The notes under the pieces: generated by a model
Told to the model about the DNA's origin: nothing
Databases searched by the model: none
The model's input: the letters and a program-made list of their open reading frames with translations, nothing else
Position numbers and translations under genes: made by a program
Assembly (NCBI GenBank): GCA_002914805.1
Contig: JXTB01000014.1
Span: forward strand, 555,924 to 619,923
Length of the DNA stretch: 64,000 nucleotides
Reading direction: 5' to 3'
From: Parasponia andersonii
Lineage: Eukaryota > Streptophyta > Magnoliopsida > Rosales > Cannabaceae
Shown here: positions 24,129 to 35,630 of the stretch, piece after piece
Layout: each line of letters begins with the position of its first letter
Position numbering within the stretch: position 1 is the stretch's first letter

Positions 24129-24900
24129 TTACAGGATGTCTGCCATGTGATTATTCTTTCGTGAAATATGTTTGAATTGAGGTCTTAGTGACCTGGAAAG
24201 AATCTGAGTTGTAAAGTTAACCCATCGTCTGTGTGCCGATTTTTTTTATGGCAATTTTGTAAAATTTGATGATTGCTTCGCAATCAGTCCTTAGCAGAAA
24301 TTCATTGTTATATGGCATGAATAATTCAAATGAGCCTACCCCATAAGTTACCGCCAATAATTCAGCGTCGATTGAACTTATAATTCCTTTTTCTTTATAT
24401 TGTCCCGAAGAATACCTGCATATTTCTTCAGTGGATTTTGGAAAGTATTTGTCGGGTTTCTTTATTAATATGGCACCCCAATCAATATCTGATCCATCTA
24501 TTTGGATAATTAAGTAATCAGTATTTAATGGTATTGAAAGTTTTGGTAAATTTTTTACCAATTCTTTAATTTGTTTGACCAAGCTAATATCGTGATTATT
24601 GAAATATCTTTGACCATTTTTGCCAGTTTTTTGATATAATGGCCCAGTATATTTACTTAAATTCTTGATAAATGGTCTTGAATAATTTAATATACCAAGC
24701 NTCAAGAAAATCTTGATTTTCTTGACTATATGATTTTGGAGAATGATTTGGCCATTGCCTATTTCTACTTCGAGAAATTTAACCTTTTGTTGAAATAGTT
24801 CCATCTTCTTTTTTGAGATAACTATTCCTTTATTTTCAATTAATTCGAAGGTTTTTATGAGATGGTTTATGTGGTCACTCTTAGTTTTAGAATAAACCAA
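24129..24900 (-). pseudogene. Caulimovirid RNase H remnant (copy B)
   Basis: An open stretch at 24217-24900 carries RNase H features: a QIDGSD-type strand with the first catalytic Asp, a later 'SIDAELLAV' block with the catalytic Glu, and an 'RTDCEA' block with the next Asp. The frame breaks near 24240. The conserved C-terminal tail with an RW.NF-like block and a terminal AD motif continues in another frame to a stop at 24129-24131. A single small indel therefore separates core and tail. The N at 24701 lies inside this region. Confidence 0.75.
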
Positions 24901-25549
24901 TATGTCATCAATATAAATTGATATAAAATCAAAATGATGTTGGAAAATGGAATTTATGTCTTTGAAAAATGCCTGGTGTATTTTTTATACCAAATGGCAT
25001 AACAAGCCATTCAAAATGTCCTTCTGGGCATGTGAATGTTGTCCAAGGTATAGATGATTCAGTTAACTTGATATGCCAAAATTCGGACTTACAATCTAAT
25101 TTACTGAAATATTTACAACCTATTATTTTTTGGATTAAGAGATCTTTGTCTGATATTGGATAAGCGTCTGATTTTGTGTTATCATTGAGACGTTTATAAT
25201 TATATACCATACGTGACTTTTCACGTATTAATTCAGAATGTTTCCTTACTATGAATGCTGGGCTTTTATGTGGGCTATCAGATTTTCTTATAAGTCCCAT
25301 TTCAAGCAATTCTTTTATATGCATTTTATAGTCATTAACGTCATCAATGGTGGCTTCTATTTGACCTGACGTAATAATAAGATCTGGATTTAATATTTTT
25401 AAATTATAATAGAAATTATTTTTATTCCAGAATTTGTTTGGGATTTCCCCTATTATTCTAATTTTTTCTAATTTATTTATATAATTTTGGACTTTACCTG
25501 GTATATTGTTTGTGATATTTGCCAGAGTAATTTCTTCTTTTAAGTCCAT
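24900..25549 (-). pseudogene. Caulimovirid reverse transcriptase remnant (copy B)
   Basis: RT palm motifs are readable in order: KSRMVYNYKRLN, a 'FSKLDCKSEFWHI' block with the first catalytic Asp, and 'FEWLVMPFGIKN'. The YIDD catalytic box is at 24904-24915. A frameshift near 24965 separates the MPFG block from YIDD, which lies in the frame of the next stretch. This enzyme class copies pregenomic RNA to DNA. Here it is a fossil. Confidence 0.85.
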
Positions 25550-25559
25550 ATATATTTCA

Positions 25560-26500
25560 ATTTCTGTTTAGGCTTCAGAATAAATTTCTACTTCTGAGGC
25601 TATTTCTTCTAAATAGGCCTTACAACTCCCTTGAGTTGGGCAATTACAACTTTGTACTGATGGGCGTAATTTTAGGCTTTGTGGGTTTTGTTTGTTATGA
25701 GTCCCATCACGCTCCACTCGTAACTCTGATGTAGTTGTTAATGGGCCAGTGGCCAATGGGCTTGTTGTATAATTTTTAAATATACTAAAAGTTTCATTCG
25801 TGAGAAAAAAAAACCCCATTGTTATGTAGTAAAAAGTTAAGCCCAATAATCATGTCAACTCCAATATTATTATATGGTCTTACCCATGTTATAGGTAAGA
25901 TTTATGTTTGTGAATGGCACAAACTATTCTTGAATTTGATACCAGGATTATGGGCCACTATTTCAATAAATGTTATGATTGATCCAAATATGGTTATTGT
26001 CTCTCAGGTTTTAAAGCTATTCTTTATATGTTCATTTTTAAGAATATTCTTATTTATTGTACACTAGATTGCCCCAGAGTCAATTTGGGCTCTTATTGTA
26101 TACACAGTATCTATTATATACAATAGGCAATCTATTTTTATGTTATGAATCTTATCAGGATTCCTGCATAATAATGGAATGGTTTCTATCATTTCTATAT
26201 CTAATATTTTTTCTTTATTTTTGTTCTTATTATTTTCTCTATTTTCCAATCGGATTTTGAGTAATTCTACCCTGGTTGTTAAGGCTTTCATCCGGTCGAT
26301 AATGGATTGATATTCTAACTTACTTAAACTTGGGATATTATTGTATTTGATTGGTTCTTTTCCAAGACATATATGACATGCTTCTTTCCTACACAAAGAG
26401 CATTTATATCTATTTTTGATATTTGGGTAATATCTACAAATATAGCATTGAATATGGTCTGCACTTTAACCGATTTCCCAATCATGTTCACATTCCTCAA
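25560..26500 (-). pseudogene. Caulimovirid aspartic protease region remnant (copy B)
   Basis: A 110-residue open stretch (26064-26396) ends in an AQIDSGAI block whose DSG catalytic triad is encoded at 26073-26081. A TAG at 26064-26066 stops it immediately afterwards. The rest of the protease lies in other frames down to about 25850, followed by a linker stretch (25568-25846) leading to RT. A Cys/His-containing start (CRKEACHIC) precedes it. Confidence 0.65.
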
Positions 26501-26827
26501 AATGTTCCATAAAATCTGTTTCTTCTTCAAAAGAATATTCTTCAGATAATATGTTGATATCATTAACTATATCTCCAAATAGTTCCTTTGCTTCCATATA
26601 TTTTGGATTATTTCTATGATCTTTGATGTACCAAGATTCATAATCTGGTGACTATTTTTCTTCATAATTTGGTACCTCAATAGATACAATAGAATATATT
26701 GTCTTAGTATTTGAGATATCGTCTCCATCAATATTAATTAAATCCATGTTTATCTCTATATATACTTGGAATTCTTTATTCATCATGTTATGTTTAGATG
26801 GACATATTGAACTGAGATACCCTGGTT

Positions 26828-26897
26828 GGTTATAGATATAACATCTTAACATACCTCGATATGGTTATAGATATAACATCTTAACATACCTTGATAT
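26828..26897 (-). repeat. 35-bp tandem duplication in copy B coat region
   Basis: Two adjacent units starting GGTTATAGATATAACATC at 26828 and 26863. Copy A has one unit. As 35 is not a multiple of three, it shifts the frame within the zinc-knuckle region. Confidence 0.9.
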
Positions 26898-27849
26898 GCA
26901 TATGATGGATTATATTTTCTTACATGTCTGCCTTTTATTAAAAAAGGCTTTTTTGCATTAGATTTTCTGATGGTGTAATGTTTTTTGTATCCTTTCTTCT
27001 TATATTTTTTATGAGAAGAAATATGTTTATTATCATATTTTCTATGTTTTTTCAATCTAGATTTTTCCAATCAATATTGAACTGGACCATACATGTGCTT
27101 GCAGTAATTATGCGAGCTATTTTTAATTTCTTTAGATGTTATGATAGCAGCACATTTTTCTTGTAATTTTTTCATTATGAAAATGATTCTGCTTCCAATA
27201 TTTCTAAATTGATTTTTCCCTCTATAAGGATATGATTTCTTTCATGCATCATGGATTTAATACACCTGGTAATTTAATGAATAACGTTTCACCTATAGCT
27301 TCATCATAAAATGCTCCAGCTATTGATGCATAGTTGTAATAATCTAGGAGGAAGTATACTATATATTTGCAATCCTCAATGGATAATTGTTCAAGTTATC
27401 TTATGGCATTTTCTTGCTGAACAACTGAACCTATGTTGGGGTCTTCTGATGTAATAATTGCAAAGATCTGATTAACAAAATTGTAAGGATTAACTCCTTT
27501 ATTAACAAGAAATCTGTAGGAAATTCTTCCTTCTGTCTTTCCCAATTTACTTTTGTAGATGGACCACGAAATGTTTCAAGATATTTGATCATTTCTAATG
27601 GATCTTGGTGATTAAACTCCTTTTTGATATAACTATTTACTATGGAGTTTTTCCATCCTTCTAATATGCTATTCCATAATTGTGGATTATAAGCAGCTAT
27701 GTTAAGTTGTTTGGGATCTGTAGTAAAGTCTCTAGGAAATCTTTTTCTCTTGAACTTAAACTTATTTTTCCTATTAGGATCATATTGGGCCCATGGTTCT
27801 CGCACACTATTTTCTTTGTCATATGTCATAATATCATTATTTGTAATTC

Positions 27850-27876
27850 TTGATATATATATATATATATATATGG
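27850..27876. repeat. (TA)n microsatellite in copy B
   Basis: A TA run of about 12 units. The same place in copy A (near 22800) has only about four units. Confidence 0.85.
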
Positions 27877-28209
27877 GTTTGTATTTGATGATGATCCCTC
27901 CATATATTCTTTTGGAAAATATATTTGGGATAATTTTTCATCTTGGGATGTATCATCATCTGATGACAAATCTAATTCTCTTGTTATCTTAGATAAATTG
28001 GGACGTTTTAGTATCATCCTCCAAACTTCCAATACATATGTCAAGATCTATGTCTATATAAAGAAATTCAATTTCTTTTATTTGACTATTTTCTCTTGCT
28101 ATTATCTCAATTTTATATATTTATTCTTGGGTTATATTTTCAGCTAGACCCAATTCTTTTGGATAATATATCATTTTTTCTATCAGGTATTGTTTAAATG
28201 TCCTGAGGT

Positions 28210-29116
28210 TATTGATTATTCATATTCAGAGTCATAGGTTTGATGCTCTCTAAAATTTTCAAACCTTATGAATTGTTCTCTGATAGAATTCTCATATACC
28301 AACCCCATATTTGGAGTTATAATCGATATAGAGTTTTTACTGAAACTGGTTATGTTCCACTCTGTAGCAACTAGGGTTTTTGGGTTGTATTTTTCTCCTT
28401 TGAGAAATTGTATTCCTTTTGATGCAATAGTTTCAATGTAGTTGTCGATATTTAACTTATATGAGATATGATTGTTATTTGAGGCCTTGGCTAGAAGCCC
28501 AATAGACACTTGAAGTTGTGGCCTTCAAAATTTTCATAACCTTTTGTCTTAAATCCAAACTTGATATGAGACCAATCTTTGATAGATAGAAGGATATTTG
28601 GACTATACCAAAATATGCCTTTATTCTCATTCATATCTATTTCTATTTGTGCAATGGTAGCCTTTTCCATATCAGTTTTCCATCTACTATCAAATAGTAG
28701 ATGTATGTGGCCTATGCAATCCTCTTATTGCCATGAATATGAGTCCAAAACGTATGAACTTATATTTAGACGATGAAATTTCTGATATTGATTTGTTATT
28801 AATAACCTGAAGTATTTCATGGTTATTAGTAACTTTTAAAGTTGTAGTAAAAAAGTTTTTTTGCCAATGATGTGCCACGTGTCCATTTTGAATTGCTTTG
28901 GTAAATAGATTTTAGATTCATCAAATTGAATCCATGATTAGTAAACGAATTATAATTTTGATTAATATCTATAATTTTTATAAGATCTGTAGGTTCTTCA
29001 ACCTTATTTTTCTTTTTAATAAAGTTGTTTATGATATTATTGGATATTCTTTCTGATATTGTCCTACTTGGACCAATAAAAGAATATGATGACGGAATAG
29101 TGTTGGTTTGGCTCAT
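28210..29116 (-). pseudogene. Caulimovirid movement protein remnant (copy B)
   Basis: The partner of 21543-22382, in three pieces (28826-29116, 28690-28878 and 28216-28509) that lie in different frames. The N-terminal piece begins with an ATG that has been altered in copy A. Near 28690-28710 a segment present in copy A is missing, removing part of the conserved core. Confidence 0.65.
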
Positions 29117-30046
29117 ATTGATAATTAGATAACTTATTAGTAAGATATTCTATATCAGGCTTAATATAAACAAATTTATTAGATAAAGGATGATGAGCCT
29201 TTTCAGGTAATTTAATCTTGGAAAGGTTATCAACTGTAAGCTGAAGTTTTTCTTCAGTTATAGATTGATTAATTTTTCTATCAATTAGGTTTAGTGAAAT
29301 TTTTATATCTACTAATAATTATATGATGATGTTATTCTATGTGATCATAATCCTTTTTTTTAACGCAGAACCCTGAGCATCATTATATCTAGAGATATCT
29401 AAGGATTTAGTTTTAACAAACTTTGCTACCTTAATTTTTGCTTGTATATAATCCTGAGATTCTGTCATGTCAGAGTGATCTCTATTAATTTCTTTATTTG
29501 ATCAATGACAGGATCTAATATGGATCTGAATTCATTTGTTGTTTAATATGTTCCAAAATGATTTTTTCAATTCTTTGGCTAATTAATTGATATATCTATT
29601 ATTTCTCTCAAATCTTTCTTTGAAGGATATTTCCTGATTTTTTGGTCTAAATCTTGGATTAGATTTAAGACCAATGAATTTTTATTATATAATTCTTGGA
29701 TTTTCTAGTTATTTGTATGGATTAAATCTTTCAGAAAATCAAGTTTACTTTTTATCATATGAAAATTCTTTTCAGAATTTAATTATTTTTCCTCAATACT
29801 TTGATAGATTTGATGAGGAATAATAGATTTTTGTTCTCTTAAAAGAGATATTATCCTTTTTATCATTTACATAGCAATGTTCACTAAGATTGATTATCAG
29901 ATCAATTATAGCGTTATATTATCTATGCTCAATATTATGTAGATCATGTTTATAATTTCCCTCAAAATTACAAACTATTTTCTTTTTGCCATCGTTGATG
30001 AGTTTTATCTATAGACAAGTCAAAACATTCTAAATATGTTTCTTGT
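29117..30046 (-). pseudogene. Caulimovirid N-terminal region (copy B)
   Basis: The inverted partner of 20605-21543. Similarity to copy A begins at about 30046, with a shared TATTTAGAAT-like border. It has more stop codons than copy A and no long open frame. Confidence 0.55.
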
Positions 30047-30533
30047 GATTTAAGAAGTTATAGATATATATTAGACAACCTAATCTGTATGTATGTTTCA
30101 ATAATCATAAACCAAAGTAGCTTTTGTCGATTTATAAGCACACTGGACCAAATTTGATAATAAGAACTGTCATTGTCTAAACTCTTCTCTATATTACAAG
30201 CAGGTTAAGGTTTGGTTTCCTTAGCATGAGTTCCAATGTTCCATCCGTTTGTGAGAGCCTGAGCTATTTTTTGCATTTGAAAAAATAGTACGACTAAAAT
30301 AGTAAATACAACATTTGGTTCAGAGAAAGAAAGATAATAGTCAGGTCAGATTCTGTCCTGTCCATAATATACAAGAAAATACAGTTTTTAATCTGCTAAT
30401 TTTTTTGTACTTCAGCAGCAAAAGAAAATGACTCAAGAATCCCAGAGTCCTTGACCAAGAAAAAGGAAAACAGGGAAGATGAAAAAAAAAAACCAAAAAA
30501 AGAAACAAAAACAAAAACAAATGGTTAGTTGTT
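30047..30533. other. Intergenic; 3' flank of the myristoylated-protein gene
   Basis: It contains A-rich tracts near 30480-30520. I see no gene. It probably holds the 3' UTR of the minus-strand gene at 30534-31624. Confidence 0.4.
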
Positions 30534-31624
30534 TTAAACCGTTGAAGGGGCTGCTGATTTTCTGGTAAGAAGAGAGGCTCCTTCATTACTGGGGTAGTAA
30601 CATGATGAAACGTTCAATAGATGTTTTACTGCAATTGGTCCTCTGCATATTGCTCTCGTTAGTCTCATTCGGTTCTTTCCTCTCTTTTTTATTATCTTCG
30701 TCCCGTCCTGGTCCTGGAATACAAAATGGCAAATCTCTCAAATCTTTAACAACAAAAACATAGTCTCTCTCTCTTTCTTGTGGTAGCTAAAGTCGCAACA
30801 ACTGTTGCATCACAATTGTCCATAGTCGAGTCATACGTGTCTTGAGAAAACGAAGTTCAAAAATATGCACATTGTGTATGTGTAATGCTATGTTTACCTC
30901 ATTAGAATCTACCAATTCAATGCTGTCAACGCTGTGGGCTCTGCGCCATTTCTTACGTGTGTTGTTCTCATCCGTACTGTCGTTTTTACCTGCTTGCATT
31001 ACAACATCAGACTGTTCAAAAATCTTATGCCTTGTAAAAGAAAAAAAATCTGCGGAAGAAAGATTATCTAAATGGCTTCATGGTGTTAAAAAATGTCTAT
31101 TATTACTCACCTTCGTTCTTCTCAACCAATGACTCGATGTAATATACTCTGAAACTTGGTGATCCAGGACATAGATTCCCCTCCTCCTCCTCCTCCTCCA
31201 ATTCCTCTACCACCACCACTTTCTCTACCGCCACCGCCTTTACCGCCTCGACATCTCTTCCCTCATCTTTTCCATCGTCTTTTCTGCTCCTCTCTTCATT
31301 TTCATCCTCCTTAGTCCCTTTTTTCTCCTCAGACTCTGGCTCTTTCTCCTCCTCCTTTGTGACCTTCTCTGGTTTCGGTTGCGACCCTGAAGAGGATACG
31401 CTGTCCTCCGGCGTAGATGGTTTGCTGCTTCCATTTTCATCGGTCGAATGATGCAAGAAGACTTCACCGTCTGTCAAGAGCTCTTTCTTAGAGAGGGTAC
31501 CGCCAAGGCCGCCTCCGCCGCTTCTACGCCTTCTCATCTCCTCGACTTTTCGCCATAAAATGGGACGTAGTTTTGGTGGTATGGCCAATATATCTGCATG
31601 GAGCTTTGAGTTTTGGCACCCCAT
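30534..31624 (-). CDS. N-myristoylated acidic protein of unknown function, three exons
   Basis: Minus-strand exons 31624-31111, 30989-30898 and 30713-30534 join with GT-AG borders in a continuous frame to give about 261 residues. The start MGCQNSKL is a strong N-myristoylation/palmitoylation signal, which is why I chose this ATG over an in-frame ATG 39 bp upstream. Residues ~30-45 are Arg/Gly-rich. Residues ~60-150 are Ser-rich, then Glu/Lys-rich and disordered-looking, with a poly-Glu run. A short conserved-looking block FRVYYIESL ends exon 1. The C-terminus is basic (MRLTRAICRGP) and ends with a Cys/Tyr patch. I expect plasma-membrane association. I do not recognise a named family. Exon 3 is the least certain, because an alternative acceptor or frame is possible. 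Confidence 0.7.
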
Positions 31625-33129
31625 TAGATAGATATGGAGAATTGAGACTGAAGTTAGGACCAAAAATGGTGGTGGGCAAGGAAGAAAAAAGTTAAAAGCT
31701 TGAATGAGAAATGAGAGTATGAAGGTGAGTATTTGAAAGAGGAGGGTTCAATGGCAGTTAGGAAAAGGACAAAACCAGGTGGAATATCTGGTCATATAGA
31801 TAAGACTTCCGTTTTTGACACACTTGAAGTTTCAGGGGGTTCTTTGACAGAATTTTCCCCTGAAATTTCAAGTTTCTGGTCTGTTCTCTTGGTTTTCTGT
31901 TTTGTTTTCCTATCTGTATATTTGCAACCGACTTATTTTTTTTTTTCTTGTTGCTTTTTCTGTCCTTATACCATGCTTTTCGGTAGTTGAAAGAGTCGTC
32001 ATGCACTGGCTTGGAAGGATATGATGTGTCATTAATGTCTATATATGGATGGTCATTAAAAATATGCCCCCAATTTTGAGCTTTTAACAATGGTTAGGAG
32101 AATGAGTATTTGCCGTCTAGGGACTTAAACAGATTGTAACACTCCTCAAATGGGCCATTTGAGAAAGAATCCCAAAAGGACCACTAAATATAAGGCAGAT
32201 GGCTTCGAAGCCCATATATATACATCAAAGTGGACCTATCTATCCACGCATGTACTAGACTAGGAAGAAGAATTGGACTGCTTTTATTTGGAATGACGGT
32301 GTCCTTAAGCTTGAAATGAACCTCCATAGCCCATTTCCAAACTAACATTTGAAAATAAAAAAACAAATAACAAGAAAGATTCTTCTGAAGGAAATTGTTT
32401 TAAGTTATTCGATTGTTATGTATTTTTTTTTAAAGGAAGAATTGACTTTAAGCAATGATACTAATTTTTAATCTATCTTCCTCTTTTTGTTTTTGAATTT
32501 CTCTCTCGTTTGGGGTTGTTTACCTCTGAAAAATAAATAAATAAATAAGAAAGGAGTTGAAGTGAACCCCACATGCCCACAATGTACTTTTTCATTTTGG
32601 ACTTGGTGCTGTCAATTATATAGAGGAAATTCTTGATGCAAAGTGATGTATGCTTTGTGCCTCTCTTTTTCATCCTCTCTCTTACCACCAAGTATGATAT
32701 TCTTTGAAAAAAAAAAAATCATTACCTTTTATTGTGAAAGCTAAAGATTCCTACAGTTATGAGTGCTAGCTAGCTCTCACATATCATTTACCGCAACAAA
32801 TGTTACATGCATATAAGAATATATTGATGACATGTAGTTTAACATGTTATATTACCCCATTTATACGATCATCAAATTATATGGTCTAGTAAATAAATAT
32901 TTATTGGTATTTGTCCCTGTCTTGTAAAAAACTGTTCTCTCTTACATTTACTGATCCGTAGTAATTAACTGCTTAAATTATTACCAAATGCAACTTTTTG
33001 TGGATTTTATTTTTTTTCTTTTTTGAGGACTCTTATTTTCTTTATTAGGATTGAAACCACATATAGAGACATGCAAGAAATATTTATCTTTCACAAGAAA
33101 ATTGCTATTTTCTGGTCTTTGGTACAATC
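31625..33129. other. Intergenic region between the myristoylated-protein gene and NAC
   Basis: The right part is the 3' flank of the NAC gene. The left part is the 5' flank of the myristoylated-protein gene. Short open frames here (for example near 31733-31990) show no recognisable domain. AT-rich, with no clear transposon ends. Confidence 0.4.
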
Positions 33130-34175
33130 TCAAAAATTGTTGCAGCCACTGCTTCCTTCATGGCATGCATAAGTATTACTTGAAGATACCTCAGTAACAG
33201 AACTCGAACTCGAAGAAGAAGATGATGATGATGAAGGAGATACGGGTCCCATATCGATGTTACACCCCATAACAAGATCAAAAAGATTAGGCTCATAAAT
33301 CCCAGTTCTTTCCATTTTGTCATTATCCTTCCAGTTCTGAATAATTCTCTCATTATCGTCATTTTTCTTTGTACTTCTTTCCTTGTAAAATATGCGGCAG
33401 AGAACCCAGTTTTGATCTGTTTGGTTCTCAGAAATCTGTACCAGAAATTTTTTTTTTTCAAAAAAAAAAAAATTGTGAAATGTTATATATGTTACTGAGA
33501 GAAAATCTATATATACTAAGACACACACATATATGAACTCCGTGTTGAAAAATTAACCTGCTGAGCTGATATATTTGTTTGTGGATTGATAATTGCAAGA
33601 CTATACTCATGCATGAACCAATCAGTTCTAGCACCATGATGAGGCTTTCCTCTATAGAAAACAAGAGTCTTTCTTGTTCCTACAATATGTTTCATTGTTG
33701 AAGATACAATCTTTTTGTCTGAACCAGTTGCCTTCCAATAACCAGAACTTGTCCTCCTGTTGGTTCTGTTCCCATTCTTATATTTTGCTTCCTTGTTGCC
33801 GAAAAAGTACCTCTCTTGTTCTATATCACCTAAACAACACAACAACGTTAAAAAAAAAAAAAAACCAATATATCAGATTTTGACAAATAAAAAAATAAAG
33901 AAAAAAGAGAGACTATACATGTATAGATATTTGTTAAACGACATAAACACTGAGAAAACGACATTAAACAAACCTGCAGGCAAATCCCAAGGATCATAGT
34001 TGCATACATTGATCTCAGGAATAATGTCTGAAGAATAAGGTGGAAGTGGGCATGAAAAGACTTTACGTCTTAGGTACTGAAAGACAAGCTCTTCATCTGT
34101 TGGCTGAAACCGAAAACCAGGAGGTAATTTGATCACACCATTGTTGTTTCTTACAAAGTTGAACTTGTTGATCAT
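33130..34175 (-). CDS. NAC-domain transcription factor (VNI2/NAC083-like), three exons
   Basis: Minus-strand exons 34175-33974, 33829-33558 and 33435-33130 join with GT-AG borders to give about 259 residues, the three-exon plan usual for NAC genes. NAC subdomains appear in order: [14 protein letters not shown] (about 17-30), a DPWDLPAG block at the exon 1/2 border, [43 protein letters not shown] and, in exon 3, NWVLCRIF. This domain binds DNA and dimerises in the nucleus. The C-terminus has a long poly-Ser run and ends SSGCNNF, like VNI2/NAC083, which repress xylem-vessel genes and act in leaf ageing. That subfamily call is from memory of the family. The ATG at 34175 is the first in frame. 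Confidence 0.93.
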
Positions 34176-34797
34176 ATTGAGAAGTAACAATAATAAAAAG
34201 AAGAACCCTTTAATACAATATTGATAATAAATATATTACTGGTTCGAATTGATCACAAGCTAATTATGTCAAACTTGAAACGAGCAAAGGTCAAGAAATT
34301 GATGTTGAGATTTATAGACTCGTAAAAAGAGCTTGCTTTAGCTAGAATCCTGACTTGGAAAGAGATTTTTGGGTTACTTTTAATAATATAAAAATATTAT
34401 TTTGTTTTTGGTTGATTTATATTATGAGGAGCGGCGATCGTTAAAAAAGATATAGTATAGGACAAGACGTTGAACTAGCTATATGAAGCAATAGTGTTCA
34501 TTCTTTTAACGTTCAAAATACTAAAGTTGAGTTTAGTTAAAGATATCTATTGTTGCCTTTTGTTTTAGATATATGTAGTTAACGTATCTGGTTAAAAAAA
34601 AGTAGTGAGATAGTGGAATTTCGTATTTAAGTCAAGTAAAAGTAATTGTGGGTTATTGTCAAAAGACATATGAGTGTAATATTAATGAGGGCTGGAATTA
34701 ATTTGAACTAAAGAAGACATCTAAGAAAATGTCTTTTAATCTAATCCAAAATTAAATTCACATTGATTTTCTATACGAAGTTAAATAGATATCATAT
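34176..34797. other. Upstream region of the NAC gene
   Basis: Probable 5' UTR and promoter of the minus-strand NAC gene. AT-rich, with no repeat or second gene recognised. Confidence 0.4.
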
Positions 34798-35630
34798 TGT
34801 GGGACTCGTTCCCAATCATGCACCACGTGGACGATTAAGTGGCAGAACAGGTCATAAACAGGGCACACTATCAGACGTGTATCCAGAGTGACTAGTTAAA
34901 GGCCACGTAAGTCGCACGTGGTACCACATCGGCCATTGGGCTGTCCAAGGTTAGGGCCGAGCCCATCCCAGACCCTGGATGGACTCGGCCCAGTCTGATT
35001 CTTATCTCGACAGCCGGGAGTCGGAAGCCCCAAGAGTCTTCCACCAGAGTACAATAAAAAGCAACTCACAGCTCCAGACCCAGACAGAGCATTTAATGCG
35101 ATCTTGAGAAGGTATGCGCAAGGGGCAAACCATCCTGACAGAACGGTAATTTGTCCAAATCTCGCCCATGACAGACTCGAGCCATAGAGGACGACAAAAC
35201 TAGGTTACAGCAGTGCAGGAGAGATCACAGTAATCTCGGCCCGTGACCTCTGGAGTAAGTCTTGACGAAAAAGGTACTCGGTCCTGAGATTGAGAACCAT
35301 GAGGTTCATAATTTTAGGATTATATATATGAGCTATGCGTCCCCAAAAGAGAGGCATGTACGCATACAAAAAGAAATATTTAAAAGTTTACGAACAAGAA
35401 ACAAAGATATACTCATACATATACAGAGAAAAACTGAATCTTTACTACTCAATCTTAGGGGTAAATATCTGACTTAAGCATCTGAGAGTCTTTACAGGTG
35501 GCCACCCCCGCCTCTCCGACCCTGCCCGAAGCCGGGAGCATTTTGGGATAGTAAGGATACGAAGATAATTGGAAGGTGTAACATCAACAGTTCAGCGATA
35601 CGTGGATAGTTGGTGGAAACCTCTCCAACA
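34798..35630. mobile_element. Solo LTR with 5-bp TSD
   Basis: An 833-bp block from TGTGGGACTCG to CTCTCCAACA (TG...CA), flanked by identical CATAT repeats at 34793-34797 and 35631-35635. It is much more GC-rich than its surroundings. There is a TATATATATGAG-like word near 35324. A CTTAAGCATCTGAGAGTC block near 35475, followed by a cytosine-rich stretch, resembles plant Ty3/Gypsy LTRs. No internal domain is left, so recombination between two LTRs is the likely origin. The element's orientation is probably plus. Confidence 0.85.

Larger units (their letters stand above)
26558..28044 (-). pseudogene. Caulimovirid coat protein remnant (copy B)
   Basis: The inverted partner of 22683-23981. The capsid core is open at 27431-27829, and the basic region with the zinc-knuckle relic is at 26652-27070. 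In this copy the first knuckle Cys is kept, but the second Cys and the His have become Tyr. A 35-bp tandem duplication at 26828-26897 falls in the knuckle and breaks the frame. A (TA)n run near 27852-27874 is expanded relative to copy A. Confidence 0.75.
24087..30046 (-). mobile_element. Endogenous caulimovirid copy B, near full-length coding genome
   Basis: Read on the minus strand from 30046 it contains the N-terminal region, movement protein, coat protein, protease, reverse transcriptase and RNase H. It ends past the RNase H stop at 24129-24131. Copy A abuts it at 24086/24087, so the two copies converge tail to tail. One ambiguous base (N) lies at 24701. All frames carry breaks. I did not find a tRNA-Met primer site or intact intergenic region, so the full circular genome is not represented. 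Confidence 0.88.

Noticed and set aside
31625-31663. In-frame ATG upstream of the MGC start
   Set aside because: Starting there would bury the MGCQNSK myristoylation signal, which is the strongest feature of the protein.
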